Source: Oceaniglobus trochenteri
GTDB lineage: Bacteria; Pseudomonadota; Alphaproteobacteria; Rhodobacterales; Rhodobacteraceae
Length of the DNA: 64,000 nt
NCBI RefSeq assembly: GCF_020529025.1
Contig: NZ_JACNMM010000002.1
Span: forward strand, 737,012 to 801,011
Direction: 5' to 3'
Made by a program: the position numbers and the translations under genes
Notes under the pieces: generated by a model
The model's input: the letters and a program-made list of their open reading frames with translations, nothing else
Databases searched by the model: none
Told to the model about the DNA's origin: nothing
Shown here: positions 9,038 through 19,328 of the stretch, one piece after another
How the letters are laid out: the number at the start of each line of letters is the position of its first letter
How positions within the stretch are numbered: position 1 is the first letter of the stretch

Positions 9038-9475
9038 TTACAGCGATGGTTGCTTGGTCGACAGCCCGATATGGGTGCCCATGGCCACCATGTCGGACAG
9101 CAGCTTCGCCGCATCGTCAACCGGGCCGGGTTCGTTCTGGAAGGTCGATTTGGCCTTTTCGTGGGCCTCGGCGGCCTGCTGGACCATCTCGTCCAGGTCT
9201 TCCTGCGTCACGTCGGCGCGGGGCAGCGCGCGTTCAGCCAGAACGGTCACGCCTTCCGATCCGATCTCGGCAAAACCGCCGGTCACGATATATTCGCTCA
9301 CACCCTCGGGGCCGGTCGCCTTGAGAACGCCGGGCCGCAGGGTGGTGATGGTCGGGGCGTGCGACGGCATCGCCGTCATGTCACCCTCGGCACCGGGGAT
9401 CTGAACCTCGGTCACCTGCATCGCAGCCAGGCTGCGTTCGGGGCTGACCAGGTTGAATTGCATCGTTTCGGCCAT
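9038..9475 (-). CDS. atpC: ATP synthase F1 subunit epsilon
   Basis: A 145-residue epsilon subunit of the F1 rotor stalk. The N-terminal beta-barrel begins [20 protein letters not shown] (split by the ATG at 9475 and an in-frame ATG at residue 5) and contains [22 protein letters not shown], typical of the family; a C-terminal helical part follows ([16 protein letters not shown]). The ATG at 9475 has AAGGAG eight bases before it. It is the last gene of atpHAGDC and is followed by a terminator. Together with gamma it connects the catalytic head to the c-ring encoded elsewhere. Confidence 0.96.
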   Translation of the reverse strand: MAETMQFNLVSPERSLAAMQVTEVQIPGAEGDMTAMPSHAPTITTLRPGVLKATGPEGVSEYIVTGGFAEIGSEGVTVLAERALPRADVTQEDLDEMVQQAAEAHEKAKSTFQNEPGPVDDAAKLLSDMVAMGTHIGLSTKQPSL

Positions 9476-9532
9476 GTCGGCTCCTTGCGGTAACTGGCCG
9501 TCGCGCCCGATGGGGGCGCGACGGAAAGGTCA

Positions 9533-11843
<2,311 letters not shown>

Positions 11844-11864
11844 CTAGACTGTCCTTCCGGGGTT

Positions 11865-13403
11865 TCAGGCTGCGAAGTCGTCGGCGAACTCACCGATGGC
11901 CTTGCGAATGCGGTCTTCCGCGTCGCCTTTGACCTTGGGGTCTTCTTCGGTGATCCAGTTCAGCAGATCGGCGTGCTTGGAGCGCAGGTGGTTCAGCAGA
12001 CCGGCCTCGAAGCGACCGACGGCCTTGACCGGGATCTTGTCGAGATAGCCCTTGGTGCCGGCCAGGATCACGCAGACGATCTCGGCGTTGGTCAGGGGCG
12101 AATACTGCGGCTGTTTCATCAGCTCGGTCAGACGGGCGCCACGGTTCAGCAGCTGCTGGGTCGAGGCGTCGAGGTCGGAACCGAACTGCGCGAAGGCGGC
12201 CATCTCGCGGTACTGGGCAAGCTCCAGCTTCACCGGACCGGCGACCGACTTCATCGCGTTGGTCTGGGCCGACGAACCCACGCGCGACACCGACAGACCG
12301 GTGTTCACGGCGGGGCGGATGCCCTGGTAGAACAGTTCGGTTTCCAGGAAGATCTGGCCGTCGGTGATCGAGATCACGTTGGTCGGGATGAAGGCCGACA
12401 CGTCGCCGCCCTGGGTTTCGATGATCGGCAGCGCGGTCAGCGAACCGGCGCCGTTGTCCTCGTTCAGCTTGGCCGAACGCTCCAGCAGGCGGGAGTGCAG
12501 GTAGAACACGTCGCCGGGATAGGCTTCGCGGCCGGGCGGGCGGCGCAGCAGCAGCGACATCTGGCGATAGGCCACGGCCTGCTTGGACAGGTCATCATAG
12601 ATGATGAGGGCGTGCTTGCCGTTGTCACGGTAGAATTCGGCCATCGCGGTGGCGGAATAGGGCGCCAGGAACTGCATCGGCGCCGGGTCGGATGCGGTGG
12701 CGGCCACGATGGTGGTGTATTCGATGGCACCGGTCTCTTCCAGCTTCTTCACCAGCTGGGCCACGGTCGAACGCTTCTGACCGATGGCGACATAGATGCA
12801 GTGCAGCTTTTCGGAATCGTCCTTGGCCGCGTCGTTGTACGACTTCTGGTTCAGGATCGTGTCAAGCGCCACGGCGGTCTTGCCGGTCTGACGGTCACCG
12901 ATGATCAGCTCGCGCTGGCCACGGCCGATCGGGATCATGGCGTCGATCGACTTGAGGCCGGTCGGCATGGGTTCGTGAACCGATTTGCGCGGGATGATGC
13001 CCGGCGCCTTGCTGTCGGCCACGCGACGCTCGGTCGCCTCGATCGGGCCCTTGCCGTCGATCGGGTTGCCAAGGCCGTCGACAACGCGCCCCAGAAGCGC
13101 ATCACCGGCGGGCACGTCCACGATCGAGTTGGTCCGCTTGACGACATCGCCTTCCTTGATGTCGCGGTCGGAGCCGAAGATCACGATACCGACGTTGTCG
13201 GATTCAAGGTTCAGCGCCATGCCCTGAATTCCACCGGGGAATTCGACCATCTCGCCGGCCTGAATGTTGTCAAGGCCGTGAACGCGGGCAATACCGTCGC
13301 CAACCGACAGCACGCGGCCGACTTCGGCCACTTCGGCGTCTTGCCCGAAGTTCTTGATCTGGTCCTTGAGGATCGCAGAAATTTCGGCTGCTTGGATACC
13401 CAT
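11865..13403 (-). CDS. atpA: ATP synthase F1 subunit alpha
   Basis: A 512-residue non-catalytic nucleotide-binding subunit. Walker [20 protein letters not shown] (around 170-185), the [20 protein letters not shown] region, and the signature [17 protein letters not shown] are present. The start [20 protein letters not shown] agrees with family length. The ATG directly follows the atpH stop codon (TAA-ATG), pointing to tight translational coupling. It forms the alpha3beta3 head with AtpD. Confidence 0.98.
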   Translation of the reverse strand: MGIQAAEISAILKDQIKNFGQDAEVAEVGRVLSVGDGIARVHGLDNIQAGEMVEFPGGIQGMALNLESDNVGIVIFGSDRDIKEGDVVKRTNSIVDVPAGDALLGRVVDGLGNPIDGKGPIEATERRVADSKAPGIIPRKSVHEPMPTGLKSIDAMIPIGRGQRELIIGDRQTGKTAVALDTILNQKSYNDAAKDDSEKLHCIYVAIGQKRSTVAQLVKKLEETGAIEYTTIVAATASDPAPMQFLAPYSATAMAEFYRDNGKHALIIYDDLSKQAVAYRQMSLLLRRPPGREAYPGDVFYLHSRLLERSAKLNEDNGAGSLTALPIIETQGGDVSAFIPTNVISITDGQIFLETELFYQGIRPAVNTGLSVSRVGSSAQTNAMKSVAGPVKLELAQYREMAAFAQFGSDLDASTQQLLNRGARLTELMKQPQYSPLTNAEIVCVILAGTKGYLDKIPVKAVGRFEAGLLNHLRSKHADLLNWITEEDPKVKGDAEDRIRKAIGEFADDFAA

Positions 13404-13964
13404 TTATCCGACCTCTTTCATAGTGTTCTGGAGTGCATTGAGCTTGGCGCGGATCGACGTGTCGATCATGCGCGAACCCACTTTGACGACAAGGCCACCG
13501 ATCAGCTTGGGATCGACGGCCATATTGATCTTCACGTCCTTGCCCACCGCCTTCTTCAGCGTTTCGGCAAGGGATTTCTGTTGGGCGGCGGTCATTTTCG
13601 ACGCGGCGGTGACATCTGCGGTCACTTCACCCTTTTCATCGGCGATCAGGCCACGCAGCGCCGACACCAGTTGCGGCAGCACGAAAAGTCGCCGCTTGCT
13701 GGCCATGAGGCGCAGGGTGTTGGCCACGGTCGCGCTCAGCTCCATTTTCTGGGCCAGGGCGCCGATGGCGGATTCCTGTTGATCGCGCGTGTACAAAGGC
13801 GACGAGATCAGAGTGCGGAAATCCTCACTCTCGGACATGGCCGCGTCAAGCGCGTCAATGTCGTTCTCGATGGCCTTCAAGGCATTGTCTTCCTTCGCCA
13901 GGGAAAACACCGCCTGCGCATAACGCCCGGCAATCCCTGTGGAAATCGAAGCTGGTTCGGACAC
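13404..13964 (-). CDS. atpH: ATP synthase F1 subunit delta
   Basis: The OSCP/delta subunit links the F1 head to the peripheral stalk. I choose the GTG at 13964, giving 186 residues beginning [20 protein letters not shown], because AAAGG lies six bases before it; the GTG at 13970 has that ribosome site directly abutting it. Conserved features are [13 protein letters not shown] at the N-terminus and the C-terminal [20 protein letters not shown]. It is the first gene of the atpHAGDC operon; genes for the membrane F0 part are not in this window. Confidence 0.93.
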   Translation of the reverse strand: MSEPASISTGIAGRYAQAVFSLAKEDNALKAIENDIDALDAAMSESEDFRTLISSPLYTRDQQESAIGALAQKMELSATVANTLRLMASKRRLFVLPQLVSALRGLIADEKGEVTADVTAASKMTAAQQKSLAETLKKAVGKDVKINMAVDPKLIGGLVVKVGSRMIDTSIRAKLNALQNTMKEVG

Positions 13965-14278
13965 GTCCACCCTTTCGATGTCTTTAAGCCCTGAACGAAC
14001 ATTGCAGCAGTGCGATCAAGGCAGTTGAAAAGACGCGCCCTCACGGACACGTCATCAAAGTCGGCGTGGGTGTAGCAGAGGTATCCCCCCCCCGCAACTG
14101 CCTATGGCACCTGCAGCATTTCATATTTGCCTGCGGGTCACAGTCGGGCAAAAGCGTTTTCTTTTCCGCCACTTGGCCATCCGGAAATGCCCCTGTCAAG
14201 GGCTGTGGCAGCCTCGCGCGCTTGCACTTTTGGAACATTGCCGCGTCAATCGGTCCGCCCCGAAGGGCCCGGGGCGGC
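13965..14278. other. Intergenic region carrying the atp promoter
   Basis: 314 bases without a gene between atpH and the methyltransferase gene (both minus strand). A C9 tract lies at 14085-14093. A minus-strand TTGACA, a possible -35 element, is read at 14194-14199, with no convincing -10. The hairpin CCGCCCC-CGGGGCGG at 14256-14278 immediately follows the methyltransferase stop but lacks a U-tract. The atp transcript must start here; the exact site cannot be fixed by eye. Confidence 0.4.
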
Positions 14279-15025
14279 TCAAACCGGTTTGGCGCCGGGC
14301 ACCGGCAGCCCCTCAAGCACCTTCAGAGGGCGACGCACCGAATCCCTCAGCCCCGGCCCATGGGGCACCGCGACCTGCTTGCTGACCTCCACCATCAGGA
14401 CGCCCCCGGCATAATGCCCCGAAACCCGTTGGCCGAACCCCTCCATGAAGGCACCGGCGCGCAGCCAGAACCGCCGCTCGGACGGGGGCTGGAACAATGC
14501 CGCAACATGGCGTTCCGGGGTGAAGCCCGCCCTTTCCAGCTGGGATTCAAGCTGTGTGCGGCTGTAGGGGCGGCCAAAGCCGAAGGGCGTCTGGTCGCGC
14601 CGGGCCCACATGCCCGCCCGGTTGGGCACGATGAACAGCGCCCGCCCCGAAGGTTTCAGCACGCGCCATGCCTCCTGCAGGACCGAGGCGGGATTGTCGC
14701 TGGTCTCCAGCCCGTGCATCATCACCAGCCGGTCAACCGATTCAGGCTCCAGCGGCCAGAGCGTTTCTTCGCAAAGCACCGAAACATTCGCCATTCCGGC
14801 AGGCCAGGGCATCACCCCCTGCGGCCCCGGCATCAGGCCGATCACCCGGCGCGCATTCGCGAGGTAGGGGCGCAGCAATGGCACGGCAAAGCCGAAGCCC
14901 ACCACCGTCTGACCCTTGGCGTCGGGCCAAAGCCTGACCACCCGGTCCCGCACCGCCCGTTGCGCCGCCCGGCCCAGCCGCGTGCGGTAATAGAAGGTGC
15001 GAAGATCCAAAACGTCCAGGTGCAT
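14279..15025 (-). CDS. Class I SAM-dependent methyltransferase
   Basis: I take the start [20 protein letters not shown] at 15025 (248 residues); a longer form from 15064 would leave only 23 bases to the divergent glyoxalase gene. The fold is indicated by [18 protein letters not shown] (SAM-binding loop, atypical, lacking GxGxG), [19 protein letters not shown] (acidic/strand 4) and [21 protein letters not shown], a classical Methyltransf_11 segment. Substrate unknown. The adjacent divergent hydroxyacylglutathione hydrolase is the usual neighbour I recall in this family. Confidence 0.82.
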   Translation of the reverse strand: MHLDVLDLRTFYYRTRLGRAAQRAVRDRVVRLWPDAKGQTVVGFGFAVPLLRPYLANARRVIGLMPGPQGVMPWPAGMANVSVLCEETLWPLEPESVDRLVMMHGLETSDNPASVLQEAWRVLKPSGRALFIVPNRAGMWARRDQTPFGFGRPYSRTQLESQLERAGFTPERHVAALFQPPSERRFWLRAGAFMEGFGQRVSGHYAGGVLMVEVSKQVAVPHGPGLRDSVRRPLKVLEGLPVPGAKPV

Positions 15026-15087
15026 TGCTGCCAGGCCCGATTGCTGCAAGTGTCGACCTACCATAGGAACCAGATGAGTTGAACGCC

Positions 15088-15858
15088 ATGGCCCTTGAAC
15101 TTGCCGTCATTCCCTGCCTTTCCGACAATTATGCCTTCCTGCTGCATGATGCCGGTACGGGCGCCACCGCGCTGATCGACATACCCGAGACGCAGCCGAT
15201 CGAACGCGCCCTGACGGCGCGCGGCTGGTCCCTGTCCGAAATCTGGATCACCCATCACCACGACGATCATGTGCAGGGGCTGGACGGCCTTCTGGAGCAG
15301 CATCCCGGCGTGCCGGTTGTCGGCGCCGCGGCCGATGCCCACCGCCTGCCCCCGCTTGACCGGCAGGTTTCGGATGGCGACCGCTTCGATTTCGCCGGCC
15401 ACGGGGTGCAGGTCTTCGATGTTTCGGGCCACACCATGGGCCATGTCGCCTTCTACGTCGCCGATGCGGGCGCCGCCTTTACCGCCGACAGCCTGATGGC
15501 GCTGGGATGCGGGCGGTTGTTCGAAGGCGACGCCGAAACCATGTGGAACAGCCTGGGCAAGCTGGTCGCCCTGCCCCCCGAAACGCTGATCTGTTCGGGT
15601 CACGAATACACCGAAACCAACGCCCGCTTCGCCCTGACGATCGAGCCGGACAATGCCGCCCTGATTGAACGCGCGGCCTCTGTCCGGCAGGACCGCGCGA
15701 TGCAGGTGCCCACCGTGCCCTCGACCCTGGCCGACGAACAGGCCACCAATCCGTTTCTGCGCGCCCATTTGCCTGAGGTGAAAGCGCACCTATCTATGCA
15801 AGGCGCCAGCGATGCCGAGGTGTTTGCAGAAATCCGCGCCCGCAAGGACCGGTTCTGA
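15088..15858 (+). CDS. gloB: Hydroxyacylglutathione hydrolase (glyoxalase II)
   Basis: A 256-residue metallo-beta-lactamase-fold enzyme that hydrolyses S-lactoylglutathione to lactate and glutathione in methylglyoxal detoxification. The metal motif [15 protein letters not shown] (THxHxDH), [28 protein letters not shown] and [15 protein letters not shown] are all in place, as is the C-terminal HAGH domain with [14 protein letters not shown] prefer the ATG at 15088 ([19 protein letters not shown]) over the TTG at 15079 because of family start position. It is divergent from the methyltransferase gene. Confidence 0.95.
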   Translation: MALELAVIPCLSDNYAFLLHDAGTGATALIDIPETQPIERALTARGWSLSEIWITHHHDDHVQGLDGLLEQHPGVPVVGAAADAHRLPPLDRQVSDGDRFDFAGHGVQVFDVSGHTMGHVAFYVADAGAAFTADSLMALGCGRLFEGDAETMWNSLGKLVALPPETLICSGHEYTETNARFALTIEPDNAALIERAASVRQDRAMQVPTVPSTLADEQATNPFLRAHLPEVKAHLSMQGASDAEVFAEIRARKDRF

Positions 15859-16031
15859 CCACGACCGAATCTGCACCACTGACCCGGCCGAACGTCACAC
15901 AAGGTTAAAATGTGATCGCACGGTCAAAGAAAAACCTTGAAGCATGGCCACAAACAACCAAGCTTTAAGATTAAGAGGCCACGGTCGGACGTGGGAAGCC
16001 ATCCCGACCCAAGACAGGAAGGAGCACGGCG

Positions 16032-18350
16032 GTGCCTTCATTTTCAACGACACTCGAGCAAGCCATTCATTCCGCACTGGCCCTGGCCAATGCCCGCCGA
16101 CATGAACTCGCCACGCTGGAACATCTGCTTCTGGCGCTGATCGAAGAACCTGACGCCGCAAAGGTGATGCAGGCCTGTTCGGTCGACATGGAAGAACTGA
16201 AAACCACACTGGTCGATTTCATCGACGATGATCTGTCCACCCTCGTCACCGATGTCGAAGGGTCCGAGGCGGTGCCGACTGCCGCCTTCCAGCGCGTGAT
16301 CCAGCGCGCCGCGATCCATGTGCAATCCTCGGGCCGGACCGAGGTGACGGGCGCAAACGTGCTTGTCGCCATCTTTGCCGAACGCGAATCCAACGCCGCC
16401 TATTTCCTCCAGGAACAGGACATGACCCGCTATGATGCGGTGAATTTCATCGCCCACGGCGTGGCCAAGGATCCGTCCTTCGGTGAATCCCGCCCCGTCA
16501 CCGGCGCGCCGGAGGCCGAAGAGGATACCCAGGTCGAAGAAGGCGACGGCAAGGAATCGGCGCTGGCCAAATATTGCGTCGATCTGAACACCAAGTCACG
16601 CAAGGGCGATGTCGACCCGCTGATCGGCCGCGAACACGAGGTGGAACGCTGCATCCAGGTGCTGTGCCGCCGGCGCAAGAACAACCCGCTTCTGGTGGGC
16701 GATCCGGGCGTGGGCAAGACCGCGATCGCCGAGGGGCTCGCGCTCAAGATCGTGCGTGGCGAAACGCCCGAGGTGCTGTCGTCGGCAACGATCTACAGCC
16801 TCGATATGGGCGCGCTTCTGGCCGGCACCCGCTATCGCGGCGATTTTGAAGAGCGGCTGAAGGCCGTGGTGAGCGAGCTTGAGGATCACCCCGACGCCGT
16901 GCTGTTCATCGACGAAATCCACACGGTGATCGGCGCCGGCGCCACCTCGGGCGGTGCCATGGATGCATCGAACCTGCTGAAGCCCGCCTTGCAGGGCGGC
17001 AAGCTGCGCTGCATGGGGTCGACCACCTACAAGGAGTTCCGCCAGCACTTCGAAAAGGACCGCGCGCTGAGCCGCCGGTTCCAGAAGATCGACGTGTCGG
17101 AACCCTCGGTCGAGGATACCGTCAAGATCCTGAAGGGCCTGAAGGAGTATTTCGAGGAACATCATCACATCAAGTACACCGCCGACGCCATCAAGACGGC
17201 GGTGGAGCTTTCGGCCCGCTACATCAATGACCGCAAGCTGCCCGACAAGGCCATCGACGTGATCGACGAGGCTGGCGCGGCCCAGCACCTTGTGGCCGAA
17301 TCCAAGCGCCGCAAGACCATCGGCGTGAAAGAGATCGAGGCCGTGGTGGCCAAGATCGCCCGCATCCCGCCCAAGAACGTCTCCAAGGACGATGCCGAGG
17401 TGCTGCGCGATCTGGAAGGGTCGCTCAAGCGGGTGGTCTTTGGCCAGGATGCGGCGATCACCGCCCTGTCCAGCGCCATCAAACTGGCCCGCGCAGGCCT
17501 GCGTGAACCGGAAAAACCCATCGGCAACTACCTCTTCGCCGGTCCCACCGGCGTGGGCAAGACCGAGGTGGCAAAGCAGCTGGCCGATACCCTTGGGGTA
17601 GAGCTTCTGCGCTTCGACATGTCGGAATACATGGAGAAGCACGCGGTGTCGCGGCTGATCGGCGCGCCTCCGGGCTATGTCGGGTTCGATCAGGGTGGCA
17701 TGTTGACCGATGGTGTCGATCAGCACCCCCATTGCGTGCTTCTGCTGGACGAGATCGAAAAGGCCCACCCCGACGTGTTCAACATCCTGTTGCAGGTGAT
17801 GGACCACGGCAAGCTGACCGATCACAACGGCCGCGCGGTGGATTTCCGTAACGTCATCCTGATCATGACCAGCAACGCCGGGGCCGCCGACATGGCCAAG
17901 GCCGCCATCGGGTTCGGCCGCGACAAGCGCGAAGGCGAGGATACCGCAGCCATCGAACGGACCTTCACGCCGGAATTCCGCAACCGTCTGGATGCGATCA
18001 TCAGCTTCGGCGCCCTGCCGAAAGAGGTGATCCTGCAGGTCGTCGAGAAGTTCGTGCTGCAACTGGAAGCGCAGTTGATGGACCGCAACGTCCATATCGA
18101 GCTGACCCAGCCTGCCGCCGAATGGCTGGCCGACAAGGGCTATGACGACAAGATGGGTGCCCGCCCACTGGGACGTGTCATCCAGGAACACATCAAGAAA
18201 CCCCTGGCCGAGGAACTTCTGTTCGGCAAGCTGGCCAAGGGTGGTGTGGTCAAGGTGGGGGTGAAGGACGGCAAGATCGATCTGCGGATCGAACCGCCCG
18301 AAACCCGCCGCCTGTCGTCGAAGAAGCCGCCGCTCCTCACCGCCGACTAG
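16032..18350 (+). CDS. clpA: ATP-dependent Clp protease ATP-binding subunit ClpA
   Basis: A 772-residue Hsp100 unfoldase that feeds substrates to ClpP. Order: N-domain (1-145), acidic linker, D1 with Walker A GDPGVGKT at 223-230 and VLFIDEIHTVIGAG, then D2 with Walker A GPTGVGKT at 504-511 and LLLDEIEKAHPDVFNILLQV. The ClpP-docking tripeptide IGF is at 626-628 (AKAAIGFGRDK), and the ClpA/B C-terminal domain ends the protein. There is no ClpB-type middle domain. The GTG start at 16032 has AAGGAG eight bases upstream. No clpS gene is visible nearby. The M23 peptidase gene follows after nine bases. Confidence 0.96.
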   Translation: MPSFSTTLEQAIHSALALANARRHELATLEHLLLALIEEPDAAKVMQACSVDMEELKTTLVDFIDDDLSTLVTDVEGSEAVPTAAFQRVIQRAAIHVQSSGRTEVTGANVLVAIFAERESNAAYFLQEQDMTRYDAVNFIAHGVAKDPSFGESRPVTGAPEAEEDTQVEEGDGKESALAKYCVDLNTKSRKGDVDPLIGREHEVERCIQVLCRRRKNNPLLVGDPGVGKTAIAEGLALKIVRGETPEVLSSATIYSLDMGALLAGTRYRGDFEERLKAVVSELEDHPDAVLFIDEIHTVIGAGATSGGAMDASNLLKPALQGGKLRCMGSTTYKEFRQHFEKDRALSRRFQKIDVSEPSVEDTVKILKGLKEYFEEHHHIKYTADAIKTAVELSARYINDRKLPDKAIDVIDEAGAAQHLVAESKRRKTIGVKEIEAVVAKIARIPPKNVSKDDAEVLRDLEGSLKRVVFGQDAAITALSSAIKLARAGLREPEKPIGNYLFAGPTGVGKTEVAKQLADTLGVELLRFDMSEYMEKHAVSRLIGAPPGYVGFDQGGMLTDGVDQHPHCVLLLDEIEKAHPDVFNILLQVMDHGKLTDHNGRAVDFRNVILIMTSNAGAADMAKAAIGFGRDKREGEDTAAIERTFTPEFRNRLDAIISFGALPKEVILQVVEKFVLQLEAQLMDRNVHIELTQPAAEWLADKGYDDKMGARPLGRVIQEHIKKPLAEELLFGKLAKGGVVKVGVKDGKIDLRIEPPETRRLSSKKPPLLTAD

Positions 18351-18359
18351 GCACGGGGT

Positions 18360-19328
18360 GTGCGTCACCTGCTGACCACGGCAATGATCCTTCTCGCGGC
18401 GCCCGCCGCCGCGAGAGACCCGGTTCTGTCCCTTCCGCTGGACTGCACCCTGGGCAAGACCTGTTTCATCCAGCAATACACCGACAGCGATCCGGGGCCC
18501 GGCGCCGCCGACTATACCTGCGGCCCGCTCAGCTATGACGGGCACAAGGGCACCGATTTCGCCCTCCCCTCGCTTGCCGCGGTGGAGGCGGGCGTCGATG
18601 TCTACCCCGCCGCGCCCGGCACGGTGATAAGCGTGCGCGACGGCATGCCCGACCAGCTTCAGAACACAAGGAACGCCCCCGACGTGACCGGGCGCGAGTG
18701 TGGCAACGGCCTTGTCCTGCGCCATGGCGACGGATGGGAAACCCAGTATTGCCACCTGAAACACCATTCGGTGAAGGTGCGGAAGGGCCAGTCGGTCGAC
18801 ACCGACACGGTGATCGGACAGGCCGGGCTAAGCGGCAACACCGAGTTTCCGCACCTGCACCTGACGGTGCGCAAGGACGGCAAGGTTGTCGATCCGTTCA
18901 ACGCCGACGCCACGGCCGCCTGTGGCGAAACCCGGCGGCACAGCCTGTGGCAAGACACCCCGCCCTATCGCGGCGGCGGGATGATCGCGGCCGGATTTTC
19001 CGCCGGCATCCCCACCTATGACGCAATCCGCGCCGGTACGTCCCATATCGACGAAATGCACGCCGATTCCGGCGCCCTTGTGCTTTGGGGTTATGCCTAT
19101 GGCGGGCGGGCGGGCGATGAGATCCTGCTTGAGATCGTCGGCCTCGACGGCCCGGTGCTGTCGGAGAGGGTGACGCTGGAAAAGGCGCAGGCGCAGTTCT
19201 TTCGCGCCATGGGCCGCCGCCGCCCCGATGGCGGCTGGCCCGGGGGCGACTATATGGGGTTGGTGCGGCTGATCCGGGACGGGGCTGAAATCGGCACACT
19301 GGGCGCCGAGTTGGCCATCATCCCCTAG
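18360..19328 (+). CDS. M23 family (LytM-like) metallopeptidase
   Basis: A 322-residue exported protein with a short signal peptide (RHLLTTAMILLAAPAAARD). The LytM zinc motifs are visible: HKGTDFALPS (HxxxD) at about residues 62-71 and FPHLHLTV (HxH) near 163-168, with YCHLKHHSVKVRKGQ between them. Such enzymes cleave peptidoglycan cross-bridges in the periplasm. The GTG at 18360 follows the clpA stop by nine bases with ACGGGG as ribosome site, so it is probably cotranscribed with clpA. About 125 C-terminal residues lack a recognised domain. Its 3' end overlaps the convergent OmpA-like gene by four bases. Confidence 0.88.
   Translation: MRHLLTTAMILLAAPAAARDPVLSLPLDCTLGKTCFIQQYTDSDPGPGAADYTCGPLSYDGHKGTDFALPSLAAVEAGVDVYPAAPGTVISVRDGMPDQLQNTRNAPDVTGRECGNGLVLRHGDGWETQYCHLKHHSVKVRKGQSVDTDTVIGQAGLSGNTEFPHLHLTVRKDGKVVDPFNADATAACGETRRHSLWQDTPPYRGGGMIAAGFSAGIPTYDAIRAGTSHIDEMHADSGALVLWGYAYGGRAGDEILLEIVGLDGPVLSERVTLEKAQAQFFRAMGRRRPDGGWPGGDYMGLVRLIRDGAEIGTLGAELAIIP

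Noticed and set aside
16596..18767. 723-codon minus-strand open frame opposite clpA and the M23 gene
   Set aside because: Antisense shadow of ClpA; no ribosome site or protein-like composition.
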